From NCBI RefSeq assembly GCF_963664415.1, contig NZ_OY761444.1:1-64000 (forward strand): 64,000 nt of DNA, read 5' to 3'. The translations under genes and the position numbers were made by a program. Shown here piece after piece: positions 34,569 to 43,931 of the stretch. The stretch's first letter is position 1. Each line of letters starts with the position of its first letter. Origin of the DNA: an uncultured Desulfobacter sp. Its GTDB lineage: Bacteria; Desulfobacterota; Desulfobacteria; Desulfobacterales; Desulfobacteraceae. Below the pieces are notes generated by a model that did not search any database, was not told the DNA's origin, and worked only from the letters and a program-made list of their open reading frames with translations.

Positions 34569-36958
34569 GAAATCTTTTCCTCATCATAGCTTTTCACAAG
34601 TATTTCCCGGGGCTTGGAACCGATCTGGGGGCCGACAATACCTTCATGTTCCATCATTTCAATGAGCCGGGCCGCCCGGTTGTACCCCACCCGCAACCGC
34701 CGCTGGACATAGGAGATGGATGCCTGGCGATCGGTGGTGACCAATGCCACAGCCTCGTCATATTTTTCATCATATTCGGATTCGTCAAATACTTTTTCCT
34801 GGCCGTCATCGTCGCCCTGGATCACCTCTTCGTTGTAATCCGGTTGGCGCTGATCTTTAAGAAAGGAGGTGATCCTTCCAATCTCTTTTTCAGAAATAAA
34901 AGCGCCCTGGATGCGCATGATCTTCCCTGTGCCGGGCGGACAAAACAGCATGTCACCATTGCCAAGCAGGCTTTCAGGTCCACCCTGGTCAATAATGATC
35001 CGGCCGTCGATCTTTGACGATGTCTGAAAAGACAACCGGGTTGGGAAATTGGCCTTGATCGTGCCGGTGAGTACATCAGCAGACGGGCGCTGGGTGGCGA
35101 TGATCAGATGGATGCCTGCAGCCCGAGCCATCTGGGCCAGGCGCGTCAAGGCATATTCCACGTCCTTGGAGGCCACCATCATCAGATCCCCAAGTTCGTC
35201 CACAATTACCACGATAAAAGGCAGCCGTTCCAGAGGCAACCCGCCGGGTAGAACAATATCCTCGGGAGAGGTGTCCGGTGCAATATCCCGAAGCCGTTCA
35301 TCAACCATTGCATTGAATTGCGCTATATTTCTTAGGCCCGATAATTCCAGCAGTTCATACCGGCGCTCCATTTCCCGAACAGCCCAGAAAAGCGCATTGG
35401 TGGCTTTTTTCATATCCGTGACCACCGGGGTAATCAGATGGGGAATATCATTATACACGGAAAGTTCAATTCGCTTGGGGTCAATCATGATCAATTTGAC
35501 CTCATCAGGGGTGGCCTTATACAACAAGCTGATGATCATGGCATTGAGCCCCACACTTTTACCCGTGCCGGTGGCACCGGCGATGAGCAGATGGGGCATT
35601 TTATCCATCTTGGTTGCCACAGGCTGCCCCAAAAGATCCTTACCCAGCCCAAGGGTTAGTAAAGATTTGGACTGGACAAACTCTTTGGATGCAATCATTT
35701 CCCGTAAATTTACAAGTTCCCGCTCATCGTTGGGAATCTCTATACCCACCACATCCCGGCCCGGGATCGGTGCCACAATACGTATGGAGATGGCGGCAAG
35801 GGCAAGGGCGAGATCATCAGAAAGTCCTACGATTTTTGACAACTTTATGCCAGGGGCCGGACGGTACTCAAAGGTGGTGATCACAGGTCCGGGAAGAATT
35901 TCCACCACTTCACCTTTAACATTAAAATCCGCCAGCTTATTTTCCAGGATACTTGCCTTGTTCTGGAGTTCATCCGTGTCGATCTGACGACGAATTTTTT
36001 GTTTTTCATCCAAAAAAGACAACGTGGGCAAAACAAAATCCGGGGTTTCTCTGATATCTTTCAGGCGTGAATCCGCCACATACTCTTTGTCATCGGTTTC
36101 TATCGCCACAATGGTGGGGCCATCGGATTTTTCCGTTTTGGATTTCTTTTTAGGTGAAGACACGGCGACGGGACGTGGCGCAGGATCATCAGATTTTTCT
36201 TGAATCACGTTCTCGTTTGCTTCCGGGGTAGAAAAAAGATCGGGCGTATCCATTGCAGATGCAACACCATTCCTGCCAATTTTTTCTTTGAATCTTGGCA
36301 GAACGGTCAAGGCTTTTAGCTTTTCAGCCCGGGCAAGCCTGACGGCTTTTCTCTCCTGCCTTCTATCTTCAAAAGTCTGCTTTAAATGCCCGGCACCTTC
36401 GGCCAGATCCTGGGCCATTGTCCGGGAAAACCGGACCAGCCAACGCCAGACAACATTCAACACATCTTTTAAAGAAATACCGGTAATCAGAATAACGCCC
36501 AACAACACCAAAAAGAATAATAATATGGCACACCCGGTTATATTAGCATATTTAAGCAACCCCGTTGCAAGCCAGCCGCCGACTTTTCCCCCGGCGGAAA
36601 TCGTTGTGTCGGAAAATGCATAGGTCTCATTAAACAGAAAAAATATACTGCCCGTGGTGACCATCAAAATCAATGCCCCAGCCAGGGTCTGCCACAGAAC
36701 TTTCCGGGATTTTTTTCTGATCAGCCAAAGGCCTAAAAGACAGAGAATCAAAGGCACCCACAGGGCACCAATGCCGAACAAAAATACAAACAGCCCGGCA
36801 ATATGGGCCCCGATCAGGCCGAATAGATTGTTCACATGATCTGGAAAAGAAAAAAAGTGATTCCCCACACACGGATCAGCAGCATGATATGAAAAAAGGC
36901 TTACCGATGTCAGAATAATCAGAAATATTAAAAAAATGCCGAACAGTTCTTTTTTCAT
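34565..36958 (-). CDS. ftsK: DNA translocase FtsK
   Basis: The septal DNA pump that resolves chromosome ends and dimers at division. The N-terminus has four transmembrane helices (about 7-165). A linker follows (about 180-320). The motor has the alpha/beta parts DFNVKGEVVEILPGPVITTF, Walker A GATGTGKSVGLN and Walker B PFIVVIVDELGDLMM. The gamma winged-helix ending (SISYVQRRLRVGYNRAARLIE) reads KOPS sites and binds XerD. 797 residues is a normal length. It overlaps the RNase J gene and the methyltransferase gene by four bases each, so all three are translationally coupled. Confidence 0.97.
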   Translation of the reverse strand: MKKELFGIFLIFLIILTSVSLFSYHAADPCVGNHFFSFPDHVNNLFGLIGAHIAGLFVFLFGIGALWVPLILCLLGLWLIRKKSRKVLWQTLAGALILMVTTGSIFFLFNETYAFSDTTISAGGKVGGWLATGLLKYANITGCAILLFFLVLLGVILITGISLKDVLNVVWRWLVRFSRTMAQDLAEGAGHLKQTFEDRRQERKAVRLARAEKLKALTVLPRFKEKIGRNGVASAMDTPDLFSTPEANENVIQEKSDDPAPRPVAVSSPKKKSKTEKSDGPTIVAIETDDKEYVADSRLKDIRETPDFVLPTLSFLDEKQKIRRQIDTDELQNKASILENKLADFNVKGEVVEILPGPVITTFEYRPAPGIKLSKIVGLSDDLALALAAISIRIVAPIPGRDVVGIEIPNDERELVNLREMIASKEFVQSKSLLTLGLGKDLLGQPVATKMDKMPHLLIAGATGTGKSVGLNAMIISLLYKATPDEVKLIMIDPKRIELSVYNDIPHLITPVVTDMKKATNALFWAVREMERRYELLELSGLRNIAQFNAMVDERLRDIAPDTSPEDIVLPGGLPLERLPFIVVIVDELGDLMMVASKDVEYALTRLAQMARAAGIHLIIATQRPSADVLTGTIKANFPTRLSFQTSSKIDGRIIIDQGGPESLLGNGDMLFCPPGTGKIMRIQGAFISEKEIGRITSFLKDQRQPDYNEEVIQGDDDGQEKVFDESEYDEKYDEAVALVTTDRQASISYVQRRLRVGYNRAARLIEMMEHEGIVGPQIGSKPREILVKSYDEEKIS

Positions 36959-38607
36959 ACTTCAATAATGATGGGTACAATCAAAGGCCTGCGGTTGATG
37001 GCGAAGGCAAAATACTGTTTAAGCGCCCGCTGCAATTTTTTTCGAATCAGTTCCACTCTCGAATCAATCCCGGCTTCAATCTCTTCAACGATTTCCAGGA
37101 TGACGCACTGGGCATCGTCCACAAGATAGCCTGTGGCAGAGTCAAATACAAACCCTTTGGAAATCAATTCCGGGCCGTACAACACCACGCCGGTCTCCTC
37201 GTCAATGATCATGGTTACCACCACAAGGCCGCCTTCGGACAATTCCCGGCGCTCTTTTAGCACGGAGCGCCCCACATCGCCGATGCCTTTTCCATCCACA
37301 AGAATCCGGCCGGTCTGCACCCGATCCTCAATCCTGCATCCGTTTTCCTTGTCAAAGGCGATCACCTGGCCGTTTTCAGCCACAATCACGTTTTTGCGGG
37401 GCATCCCCAATTTTTCGGCAACCCTTGCATGGACCACAAGATGCCGGTATTCACCATGTATGGGAATAAAAAATTGAGGTCTGGTCAAATTGATCATCAT
37501 CTTAAGCTCTTCCTGGTGGGCATGGCCGGAAGCGTGTATCCGTGCGATCTTGGAATAGACCACTTCGGCACCCCGCCGGTAAAGCTTGTTGATAATACCG
37601 GCAATGGCTTTTTCATTACCCGGGATATGCTTGCTTGATAAAAGCACCGTATCACCTTTGCGGACATTGATATGCTTGTGAACGCCCGAAGCCATGCGTG
37701 CCAGGGCAGACATGGGTTCTCCCTGGCTGCCTGTGGTGATGATCACTACTTCATGGTCTTCGAGTTTATGAATCTGTTTGATATCCACCACCAGCCCCGG
37801 TGGACACTTAAGATACCCTAAACGCATGGCCACATCCGTAATTTGCTCCATGCTGCGGCCATTGAATATGACCCGGCGGTTGTTATGCCTGGCAATATCA
37901 ATAATCTGCTGGATCCGGAACACATTGGAGGCAAAAAGGGCTACAATCACGCGTCCGGGAGAAGCTTCAACCAATTCTCCCAAATTTTTTGCCACCTCCT
38001 GCTCGGACATGGCATAACCTTCCACTTCTACATTGGTTGAATCGGAAAGCAGCGCCAAGACACCTTTTTGGCCAAACCTGGCAAAACTTGAAATATCGGT
38101 GTTCTTCATGACGTCTGCGGAGTGGCTGATGCGGAAATCCCCGGTGTGAACCACGACCCCTTCAGGCGTTGTGATGGCCATACCCACACCGTCAATGGTG
38201 GAATGGCTGACCCGGATAAATTCTATGTCAAAGGGCTCAATGGTCAGTACCTCCCCCGGGTTGACCAGATTGAGATCCACATGGGTAATGAGATCAAACT
38301 CAATGAGCTTGTTGCGTACAATTTCCAGGGTAAAAGCCGTGCCGTATACCGGCAGACGAATTTCGCGCAAAAGGTAGGGTAACGCCCCGATGTGGTCTTC
38401 ATGGGCATGGGTCAGGATAACTCCTTCGATTTTATCCACGTTCTCCCGAAGGTAATCCATGGCCGGGATAACAATATCAACCCCCAGCATATGGTCTTCA
38501 GGGAACATGATACCCGCATCAATGATGAAGATGACATCATCATATTCGACCACCATCATGTTCAGGCCAATTTCGCCAAGCCCCCCAAGGGGTATGAGTT
38601 TAAGCAT
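36955..38607 (-). CDS. rnj: Ribonuclease J
   Basis: A metallo-beta-lactamase/beta-CASP nuclease with 5'-3' exonuclease and endonuclease activity for mRNA decay and rRNA maturation. The metal box HAHEDHIGALPYLL (HxHxDH) is intact, as are VVHTGDFRI, the beta-CASP segments (SDSTNVEVEGYAMSE, ITTGSQGEPMSALARMASG) and SGHAHQEELKMMI and PIHGEYRHLV. 550 residues is normal. Upstream is a 110-residue protein (21-bp gap), downstream ftsK. Presence of RNase J in a Gram-negative fits Desulfobacterota, where it is common. Confidence 0.96.
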   Translation of the reverse strand: MLKLIPLGGLGEIGLNMMVVEYDDVIFIIDAGIMFPEDHMLGVDIVIPAMDYLRENVDKIEGVILTHAHEDHIGALPYLLREIRLPVYGTAFTLEIVRNKLIEFDLITHVDLNLVNPGEVLTIEPFDIEFIRVSHSTIDGVGMAITTPEGVVVHTGDFRISHSADVMKNTDISSFARFGQKGVLALLSDSTNVEVEGYAMSEQEVAKNLGELVEASPGRVIVALFASNVFRIQQIIDIARHNNRRVIFNGRSMEQITDVAMRLGYLKCPPGLVVDIKQIHKLEDHEVVIITTGSQGEPMSALARMASGVHKHINVRKGDTVLLSSKHIPGNEKAIAGIINKLYRRGAEVVYSKIARIHASGHAHQEELKMMINLTRPQFFIPIHGEYRHLVVHARVAEKLGMPRKNVIVAENGQVIAFDKENGCRIEDRVQTGRILVDGKGIGDVGRSVLKERRELSEGGLVVVTMIIDEETGVVLYGPELISKGFVFDSATGYLVDDAQCVILEIVEEIEAGIDSRVELIRKKLQRALKQYFAFAINRRPLIVPIIIEV

Positions 38608-38628
38608 CTAAATCATCCCGACCCGATA

Positions 38629-38961
38629 TCAAATACAAATGGACAATTTTTCAAGAACGGCGTCTGTCCAGTCAACCAGCCAGTTACGCTGCTCAACCGT
38701 GGCATAGGCCATACAATCACATCTGATATTGGTTTTAATTCTTACCAAGAGCTCACAGGACAAGGCATTTTCTTCGAGCATCAGGGCAAACACATGGGGA
38801 CCGCAGTCCTTATGAGCCGCCTGGATGTGGGTCAAAATATCGGGATCTATCTCAAGCCAGTAGATCCCGCCCACAGTGGCAGCCTCAAGATACGTGTCAA
38901 AATACTGTTTTAAAGCGGTATAATCCTTAAGCGTAAAGCCGTCTATCACATACTGTTTCAT
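38629..38961 (-). CDS. Conserved hypothetical protein upstream of RNase J
   Basis: A 110-residue soluble protein (KQYVIDGFTLKDYTALKQYF at the start; GIYWLEIDPDILTHIQAAH and CELLVRIKTNIRCDCMAY in the middle). I do not recognise a named family. Because it ends 21 bp before the RNase J start and runs in the same direction it is probably the first gene of that operon. Two cysteines near the end (RCDC) could bind a metal. Start ATG. Confidence 0.7.
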   Translation of the reverse strand: MKQYVIDGFTLKDYTALKQYFDTYLEAATVGGIYWLEIDPDILTHIQAAHKDCGPHVFALMLEENALSCELLVRIKTNIRCDCMAYATVEQRNWLVDWTDAVLEKLSICI

Positions 38962-39016
38962 GCCTCATAAATTAACATAGAAGCCTTAAACTATGCAACC
39001 TGAACTTATCTTCTAA

Positions 39017-39112
39017 TAACGGCCATGGGCCGACCTGGTCTATCAGCGCCCAAGCCCGGCCCACAACAAAAGATAAAAGTAACTCAACAACTTGTTGGTA
39101 CTTTCATATAAC
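39017..39112 (-). repeat. Intergenic repeat family, copy 2
   Basis: A 96-bp relative of copies 1 and 3: taacggccatgggccgacc, then tatcagc, cccacaacaaa, a hairpin caac-aactt-gttg and tactttcatataa. Lies 56 bp upstream of the 110-residue gene. Confidence 0.55.
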
Positions 39113-39167
39113 CCCCATGTCCTAGCGGACACAACGAAGCATGAAACACTTGCAAATTTTGAAAAAT

Positions 39168-39225
39168 GGTCATAGCTATCAAATTTTTTTTCGACCAAGA
39201 AAAATATAAGGAGATAGCCATGACC
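39168..39225 (+). promoter_or_regulatory. Hairpin that covers the IS110 transposase start
   Basis: ggtcatagctatc (39168-39180) is complementary to gatagccatgacc (39213-39225) in 12 of 13 positions. The second arm contains the ATG and part of the ribosome binding site, so transcripts entering from outside would hide the start. Confidence 0.65.
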
Positions 39226-40479
39226 AAGAGATCAAAAAATAGCACATTAATCCAAATCGTTCACCCAATTTGTTGTGGTTTGGATGTTCACAAAGACAAA
39301 ATTTCGGCCTGTTTAATCACTGTTGATGCTAATGGGAAAGAACAGCATGAGATTCGAGAGTTTTCATCATTTACTCAAGATTTGCAAAAAATGAAAACGT
39401 GGTTGATTAAAAATAGCTGTCCTGTAGTGGCAATGGAAAGTACCGGGGTATATTGGCATCCGGTTTATAACACCATCGAAGCTACGATGGAGGTCGTTTT
39501 GGTTAATGCCAGGCATATTAAAAATGTTCCCGGCAGGAAAACAGACATTTGTGACAGTAAATGGCTTGCCGGACTGCTTCGTCATGGGTTGGTAAAAGGG
39601 AGTTTTATCCCTCCCGAACAGGTCCGTGAATGGCGAGAATTAAGCCGATTGAGAAAGATATATACAGAATCTCTCGCTGATTATAAGCGACGTGTTCATA
39701 AACTATTTATCACGGCAAATATTAAAATTGATTCGGTCGTTTCTGATTTGTTCGGGCTTACCGGTTTGAATCTCATTGATTTGTTATGCAAAAACGATGA
39801 AGTGACCTTGGAGAAAGTTCAGGAATGCACAAAAGGAAGTCTTAAAAAGAAAATTCCTGAATTGTATCTAAGCCTCCATGGATATTTTAAGGATCATCAT
39901 CGATTCCAACTGATTGGCATGATGGAGGCCATTGAGATGTTTCAAAGACAGATTGAACAGATTAATGCCAGATTGGAAATACTTACCCGTGACCATGAAA
40001 ATTTACTGGAAAGATTAGATGAAATTCCCGGGATCGATAAGAAGTCAGCACAATCTGTTCTTGGAGAAGTCGGGGTTACACTGGATGAGTTTAAAAGCAT
40101 GGTCGCTTTTGTTGCATGGGCCGGATTGTGCCCTGGAAATAATGAAAGCGCAGGTAAAAGGAAAAGTGGCCGGAATGCGGTTCGAAATCATCCATTCAAA
40201 ACGATTTTAGTCCAGATCGCTTGGGCCGCAATCAAGACGAAGGGTTCATATTACAAAGCCAAGTATTATAAACTCAAAGCCAGACGAGGTGCCAAAAAAG
40301 CGATTGTCGCCATAGCCCATAGAATTGCAAAAGCCATTTACAACATCATCAAAAATGGAGACAGATATAAAGACCTCGGAGAAGAATACTTGAGCAAACC
40401 TAACAAACAAAGGATGTTGAAAAATTTGGCAAAAAAGGCTGATGAGTTAGGGATGAAACTTGTTCCTTGTGAAGGTTAA
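39220..40479 (+). CDS. IS110-family transposase (RNA-guided DEDD recombinase)
   Basis: A 419-residue DEDD transposase of the IS110 family. The RuvC-like N-terminus has CGLDVHKDKISACLI (first D), AMESTGVYWHPV (E) and the DICDSKWLAGLLR box with its acids. The Transposase_20 C-terminal domain has LDEIPGIDKKSAQSVLGEVG with the catalytic serine region in AGLCPGNNESAGKRKSG. IS110 elements are now known to be guided by a bridge RNA encoded beside the gene. ATG at 39220 is preferred over an upstream in-frame ATG at 39166: it has an aaggaga site and starts the normal family sequence. Sides of the element could not be fixed; no target duplications are expected in this family. Confidence 0.93.
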   Translation: MTKRSKNSTLIQIVHPICCGLDVHKDKISACLITVDANGKEQHEIREFSSFTQDLQKMKTWLIKNSCPVVAMESTGVYWHPVYNTIEATMEVVLVNARHIKNVPGRKTDICDSKWLAGLLRHGLVKGSFIPPEQVREWRELSRLRKIYTESLADYKRRVHKLFITANIKIDSVVSDLFGLTGLNLIDLLCKNDEVTLEKVQECTKGSLKKKIPELYLSLHGYFKDHHRFQLIGMMEAIEMFQRQIEQINARLEILTRDHENLLERLDEIPGIDKKSAQSVLGEVGVTLDEFKSMVAFVAWAGLCPGNNESAGKRKSGRNAVRNHPFKTILVQIAWAAIKTKGSYYKAKYYKLKARRGAKKAIVAIAHRIAKAIYNIIKNGDRYKDLGEEYLSKPNKQRMLKNLAKKADELGMKLVPCEG

Positions 40480-40936
40480 TTGATCTATCAAAAATATTTT
40501 GTGCAGATATTGATTAAAGGGGTACAACTGACAATAGATTTTTAATTCAGCAATAAAAAGTCGGATGTTGAAATGAAGCCTTAGAGCGCGAATATAACAT
40601 GACTGGTCGGTTTTTTGCACAACGAACTGTTGGACTTCCATGAAGAGGTACCACGTATATAAAACTTTTATAGTATAAACCGACCGCCGCTGATGATTTA
40701 AAAAGTTGTCTTCTGTGCTTGAATTGTTATCTGAAAGAGATAGCTTTATTGATTTGATACCTTCAATTTGTAACGGTAATGAAAGTGTTGTGGAACAAAA
40801 AGCCATAAAACCAACGGGACACTATTCCCCTTTTATGGGAGAGTGTTTCATATAAAATGGTTGCAAAACAAACTATGAATAGATTAAAAATAGAATAACA
40901 AACAGTTACAAAATATATTCATTTTAGGCATAACAG
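40480..40936. other. Non-coding stretch between IS110 gene and regulator gene
   Basis: 457 bp with no supported gene, AT-rich. Part should be the right end of the IS110 element, which may encode its bridge RNA, and the last 100 bp should hold the mocR promoter. No clear boundary is visible. Confidence 0.45.
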
Positions 40937-42397
40937 ATGGAACAATTAACTATGCAGACCAATCCTGTACCCCAAGTCAATTTCAGATATGCGGCCTTAG
41001 CTGACGAAATTCAGGATAAAATCCTTTCAGGCCAGTACCGTGCCGGTGAAAAGCTGCCCTCGTTGAGAAAACTTCACAACCGGCTTGGTTTAAGCATCAG
41101 CACCATTCACCAGGCCTACATTGAACTTGAAAAACGTGGGCGTGTGGAGGCAAGACAAAAATCCGGTTTTTTTGTCAGGCCTTTAGAAAAGAGTCCTTTG
41201 CCCCTGCCGGTAAAACCTGCGACATCAGAGCCGCCCAGCCGAGTAAGGATCAACGATCTGGCCGAAACCATTGTCTCTGATCTGCAGCGGCCGGATATAA
41301 TCCGTTTTGGGGCGGCCGTGGCAGATCAGGAGCTGATGCCGTTAAAACAGCTTTCCAGAATCGCAAAATCCATGTCCGTGGATGAAATCTGTTCGGGTTT
41401 GGCACTTTATGACGATTGCGCAGGGGCCAAAGAACTGCGTTACGCATTAGCAAAAATGATGATGGGGTATGCAGGGTCAGTGGCCGTGGATGAAATTATC
41501 ACCACAAACGGTTGCCTGGAAGCGGTCAGTCTTTGTTTGAGGGCGGTGGCAGGGCCAGGCGATGTGATTCTGATGGAATCTCCGGTATTTCACTGTTTTC
41601 TCCAGCTTATAGAAGATTTAGGCATGTATGTGATTGAGCTGCCCGGATGCCCTGAAAAAGGCATGTCTCCCGATGCGTTTGAATCCATGATTTCAGATAA
41701 TCGGGTTAAAGCGTGTCTGCTCAACCCCAATTTCCATAACCCCCTTGGCTCGGTAATGCCCACGCCAATCAAAAAAGCTGTGCTGAAAATCGCCAATCAT
41801 CATGGCATACCGATTATTGAAGATGATATTTACGGCGATATCTTTTTTGGAACAAGACGCCCCAGTACCTTTAAAGGACTGGATACAACCGGGAACGTGC
41901 TGTACTGTTCCTCATTTTCCAAAACCATTGCCCCCGGACTTCGAGCCGGGTGGACCCTGCCGGGCAAATTTTATAAACGCGTCATGCGGCTTAAACTCAA
42001 TTCCCAGCTGGCAAGTCCAAACACAGGACATATTGTGGCGGCACGCTTTATAGAAAGCGGGGCCTATGAGCGCCATCTGCGCCGGCTTAGAAACCAGATT
42101 AAAAACCAGGTATCGGCCATGTCCATTGCTGTTGCCGCACACTTCCCAAAGGACACTAGAATCACATTTCCACTGGGAGGGATGTTTTTGTGGATAGAGT
42201 TGAATAAAACAATTGATGCCATGGATGTTTTCCATAAAGCCCGGCAAAAGGGCATCTCTTTCATGCCCGGGATTATCTGCTCCACCACAGACAGATACAA
42301 GCATTGTATGCGTCTAAGCTGCGGCCTTTCCTGGTCGGACAAACTTGAAAAAAGCATTGCACAACTGGGGCGTATTGTATGCGCATTGAACAAATAA
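40937..42397 (+). CDS. MocR-type regulator (GntR helix-turn-helix plus PLP aminotransferase domain)
   Basis: A 486-residue fusion of a winged-helix GntR reader (about 12-80: YAALADEIQDKILSGQYRAG, KLPSLRKLHNRLGLSISTIHQAY) and an aminotransferase class I domain (about 100-486). The PLP lysine is in CSSFSKTIAPGLRAGW, and the D/Y-type pocket is in IIEDDIYGDIFF. MocR proteins sense an amino compound through PLP and control nearby genes. The next gene, 84 bp downstream in the same direction, is proline dehydrogenase with a perfect palindrome in its promoter. That suggests control of proline breakdown, possibly with proline or a relative as signal (inference). Confidence 0.9.
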   Translation: MEQLTMQTNPVPQVNFRYAALADEIQDKILSGQYRAGEKLPSLRKLHNRLGLSISTIHQAYIELEKRGRVEARQKSGFFVRPLEKSPLPLPVKPATSEPPSRVRINDLAETIVSDLQRPDIIRFGAAVADQELMPLKQLSRIAKSMSVDEICSGLALYDDCAGAKELRYALAKMMMGYAGSVAVDEIITTNGCLEAVSLCLRAVAGPGDVILMESPVFHCFLQLIEDLGMYVIELPGCPEKGMSPDAFESMISDNRVKACLLNPNFHNPLGSVMPTPIKKAVLKIANHHGIPIIEDDIYGDIFFGTRRPSTFKGLDTTGNVLYCSSFSKTIAPGLRAGWTLPGKFYKRVMRLKLNSQLASPNTGHIVAARFIESGAYERHLRRLRNQIKNQVSAMSIAVAAHFPKDTRITFPLGGMFLWIELNKTIDAMDVFHKARQKGISFMPGIICSTTDRYKHCMRLSCGLSWSDKLEKSIAQLGRIVCALNK

Positions 42398-42401
42398 AAT
42401 C

Positions 42402-42430
42402 TTGACAACCGTTCAGAATAATAACATAGT
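42402..42430 (+). promoter_or_regulatory. Candidate sigma-70 promoter of proline dehydrogenase
   Basis: TTGACA (42402-42407), 17-bp spacer, CATAGT (42425-42430). It begins five bases after the mocR stop. Confidence 0.5.
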
Positions 42431-42442
42431 TCTACTAAAGTT

Positions 42443-42459
42443 TAATGGTTAAACCATTA
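42443..42459. promoter_or_regulatory. Perfect 17-bp palindrome, candidate operator
   Basis: TAATGGTTAAACCATTA is an 8+1+8 perfect inverted repeat, 13 bp after the candidate -10 box and 22 bp before the proline dehydrogenase start. Its position would suit repression by a bound dimer, most simply the adjacent MocR protein. Confidence 0.6.
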
Positions 42460-42481
42460 GTCAAAAATACAGGAGAACAAC

Positions 42482-43393
42482 ATGTTACATAAAATAATCA
42501 GCCAGACCCTGCCCTATTTCCCACCCAAATTAATCTGGCAGTTTTCAAAAAGCTATATTGCAGGAGAGACCACCCAGGATGCCATAACCGCATCAAGCGC
42601 CCTGAACCAAGAGAACATTATGGTGACACTGGACATTCTTGGTGAATTTATCAAAACCATGTCCCAGGCAGAAAAAAACCGGGATGACTACCTTGCCCTG
42701 ATCCGCACCATTGAAGCGGCGGGTATCAACGGCAACTATTCGCTAAAACCAACCATGTTTGGTCTTCTCATTGATAAAAAAAAGTGTTTTGGATATATAC
42801 GCGAACTTACGGCCGAAGCGGCATCCCATGGCAATTTTATCCGCATCGACATGGAAGACTCTCCTTGTGTGGATGATTCCATAGATATGTTCCGCAAGCT
42901 TAAACAGGAATTCCCCCAGAACATTGGCCTGGTGCTCCAGGCATATCTGAAACGCACCTTAGGCGATCTTGAGTCCATGCTGGATTTGCGCCGTGACGAT
43001 GCCGATTTAAATTTCAGGCTGGTCAAAGGAATCTATGTGGAACCGGCAGCCATTGCGTATAAAGATTACCATGAAATTAATACCCACTTTCTTGAAGATC
43101 TTGAATTCATGTTTAAAAACAATATGTATGCCGCCATCGCCACCCATGACACGCCCCTCATCCAGGGGGCACTTGATCTGATCGAGCAATATCAGGTACC
43201 CAAAGACAAATATGAATTCCAGATGCTTTACGGCGTAACCCCTAAAAAACGCATGGAACTTGTCCAAAATGGTCACAGAATGCGGATTTACGTCCCCTTT
43301 GGAGAGCAGTGGTTTGGCTATTCTACCCGCCGCCTTAAAGAGAACCCGGCCATGATCAAGCATATCCTGAAAGCATTGGTCTATAAAGGATAG
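42482..43393 (+). CDS. Proline dehydrogenase (single-domain PRODH)
   Basis: A 303-residue FAD enzyme that oxidises proline to pyrroline-5-carboxylate and passes electrons to quinone. The beta/alpha barrel is marked by NFIRIDMEDSPCVDDSIDMF, LVLQAYLKRTLGDLESML, FRLVKGIYVEPA, AAIATHDTPLIQ and YEFQMLYGV; the C-terminal YVPFGEQWFGYSTRRLKENP is the family's substrate-binding helix (Y..RR). No P5C dehydrogenase is fused or adjacent, so the second step must be elsewhere. A tacaggagaac binding site precedes ATG. Its control region holds the palindrome described above. Confidence 0.93.
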   Translation: MLHKIISQTLPYFPPKLIWQFSKSYIAGETTQDAITASSALNQENIMVTLDILGEFIKTMSQAEKNRDDYLALIRTIEAAGINGNYSLKPTMFGLLIDKKKCFGYIRELTAEAASHGNFIRIDMEDSPCVDDSIDMFRKLKQEFPQNIGLVLQAYLKRTLGDLESMLDLRRDDADLNFRLVKGIYVEPAAIAYKDYHEINTHFLEDLEFMFKNNMYAAIATHDTPLIQGALDLIEQYQVPKDKYEFQMLYGVTPKKRMELVQNGHRMRIYVPFGEQWFGYSTRRLKENPAMIKHILKALVYKG

Positions 43394-43586
43394 CGGTATA
43401 CGATTCGTCTTCACTCTTAGTAATAAAACCGTCTATTTGTTTGGCTTACAAAACTTTTTTTTCTTTCTCTATCTTGCCAACCCAATGAGGCTGTTTATAT
43501 TTGTCCTTATGAACGCCACTTTTGCTGTACCAGAACAAATGGCAAGTTAAGGTAAACACGTTACTATTATATGAGAGGAGCCTTAC

Positions 43587-43826
43587 ATGAGAGACAGAGC
43601 AGTCAGACGGCACCAGGAAATCAAAGTCAAAAGGAAACTGCGAAAACAATATAATAGTTGCATTGAAAGACTTTCAGGAACAATGAATCCCAGTTTTGAG
43701 GATAACGCTGAAAAGCTTAAAAAAGTGTGCACGTCACCCTATTCCGAGGATCGTGATAGAAGTTTGGGAAATAGAACGGTGCAGGAACGCCGCCACGATA
43801 TCACCATGAAAGAACAATTCATATAA
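43587..43826 (+). CDS. Small basic hypothetical protein
   Basis: A 79-residue basic protein (DRAVRRHQEIKVKRKLRKQY) with an ATG start after gagaggagcc and a strong terminator 34 bp after its stop. I do not recognise it. The charge pattern could suit RNA or DNA binding. Its isolated, well-bounded transcription unit argues that it is a real gene. Confidence 0.55.
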   Translation: MRDRAVRRHQEIKVKRKLRKQYNSCIERLSGTMNPSFEDNAEKLKKVCTSPYSEDRDRSLGNRTVQERRHDITMKEQFI

Positions 43827-43859
43827 AATACAGAGGTTTAACCCATAACGAAATAAGAC

Positions 43860-43892
43860 CGCCCGACCAGGTTTATCCTGGTCGGGCGTTTT
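43860..43892 (+). terminator. Rho-independent terminator after the 79-residue gene
   Basis: cgcccgaccagg and cctggtcgggcg form a perfect 12-bp stem with a five-base loop, followed by TTTT. It also sits between convergent genes and may serve nth as well. Confidence 0.85.
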
Positions 43893-43931
43893 GGTTTGAC
43901 TAGTCGGGCGATCATCAGATCCCGTTTCATC

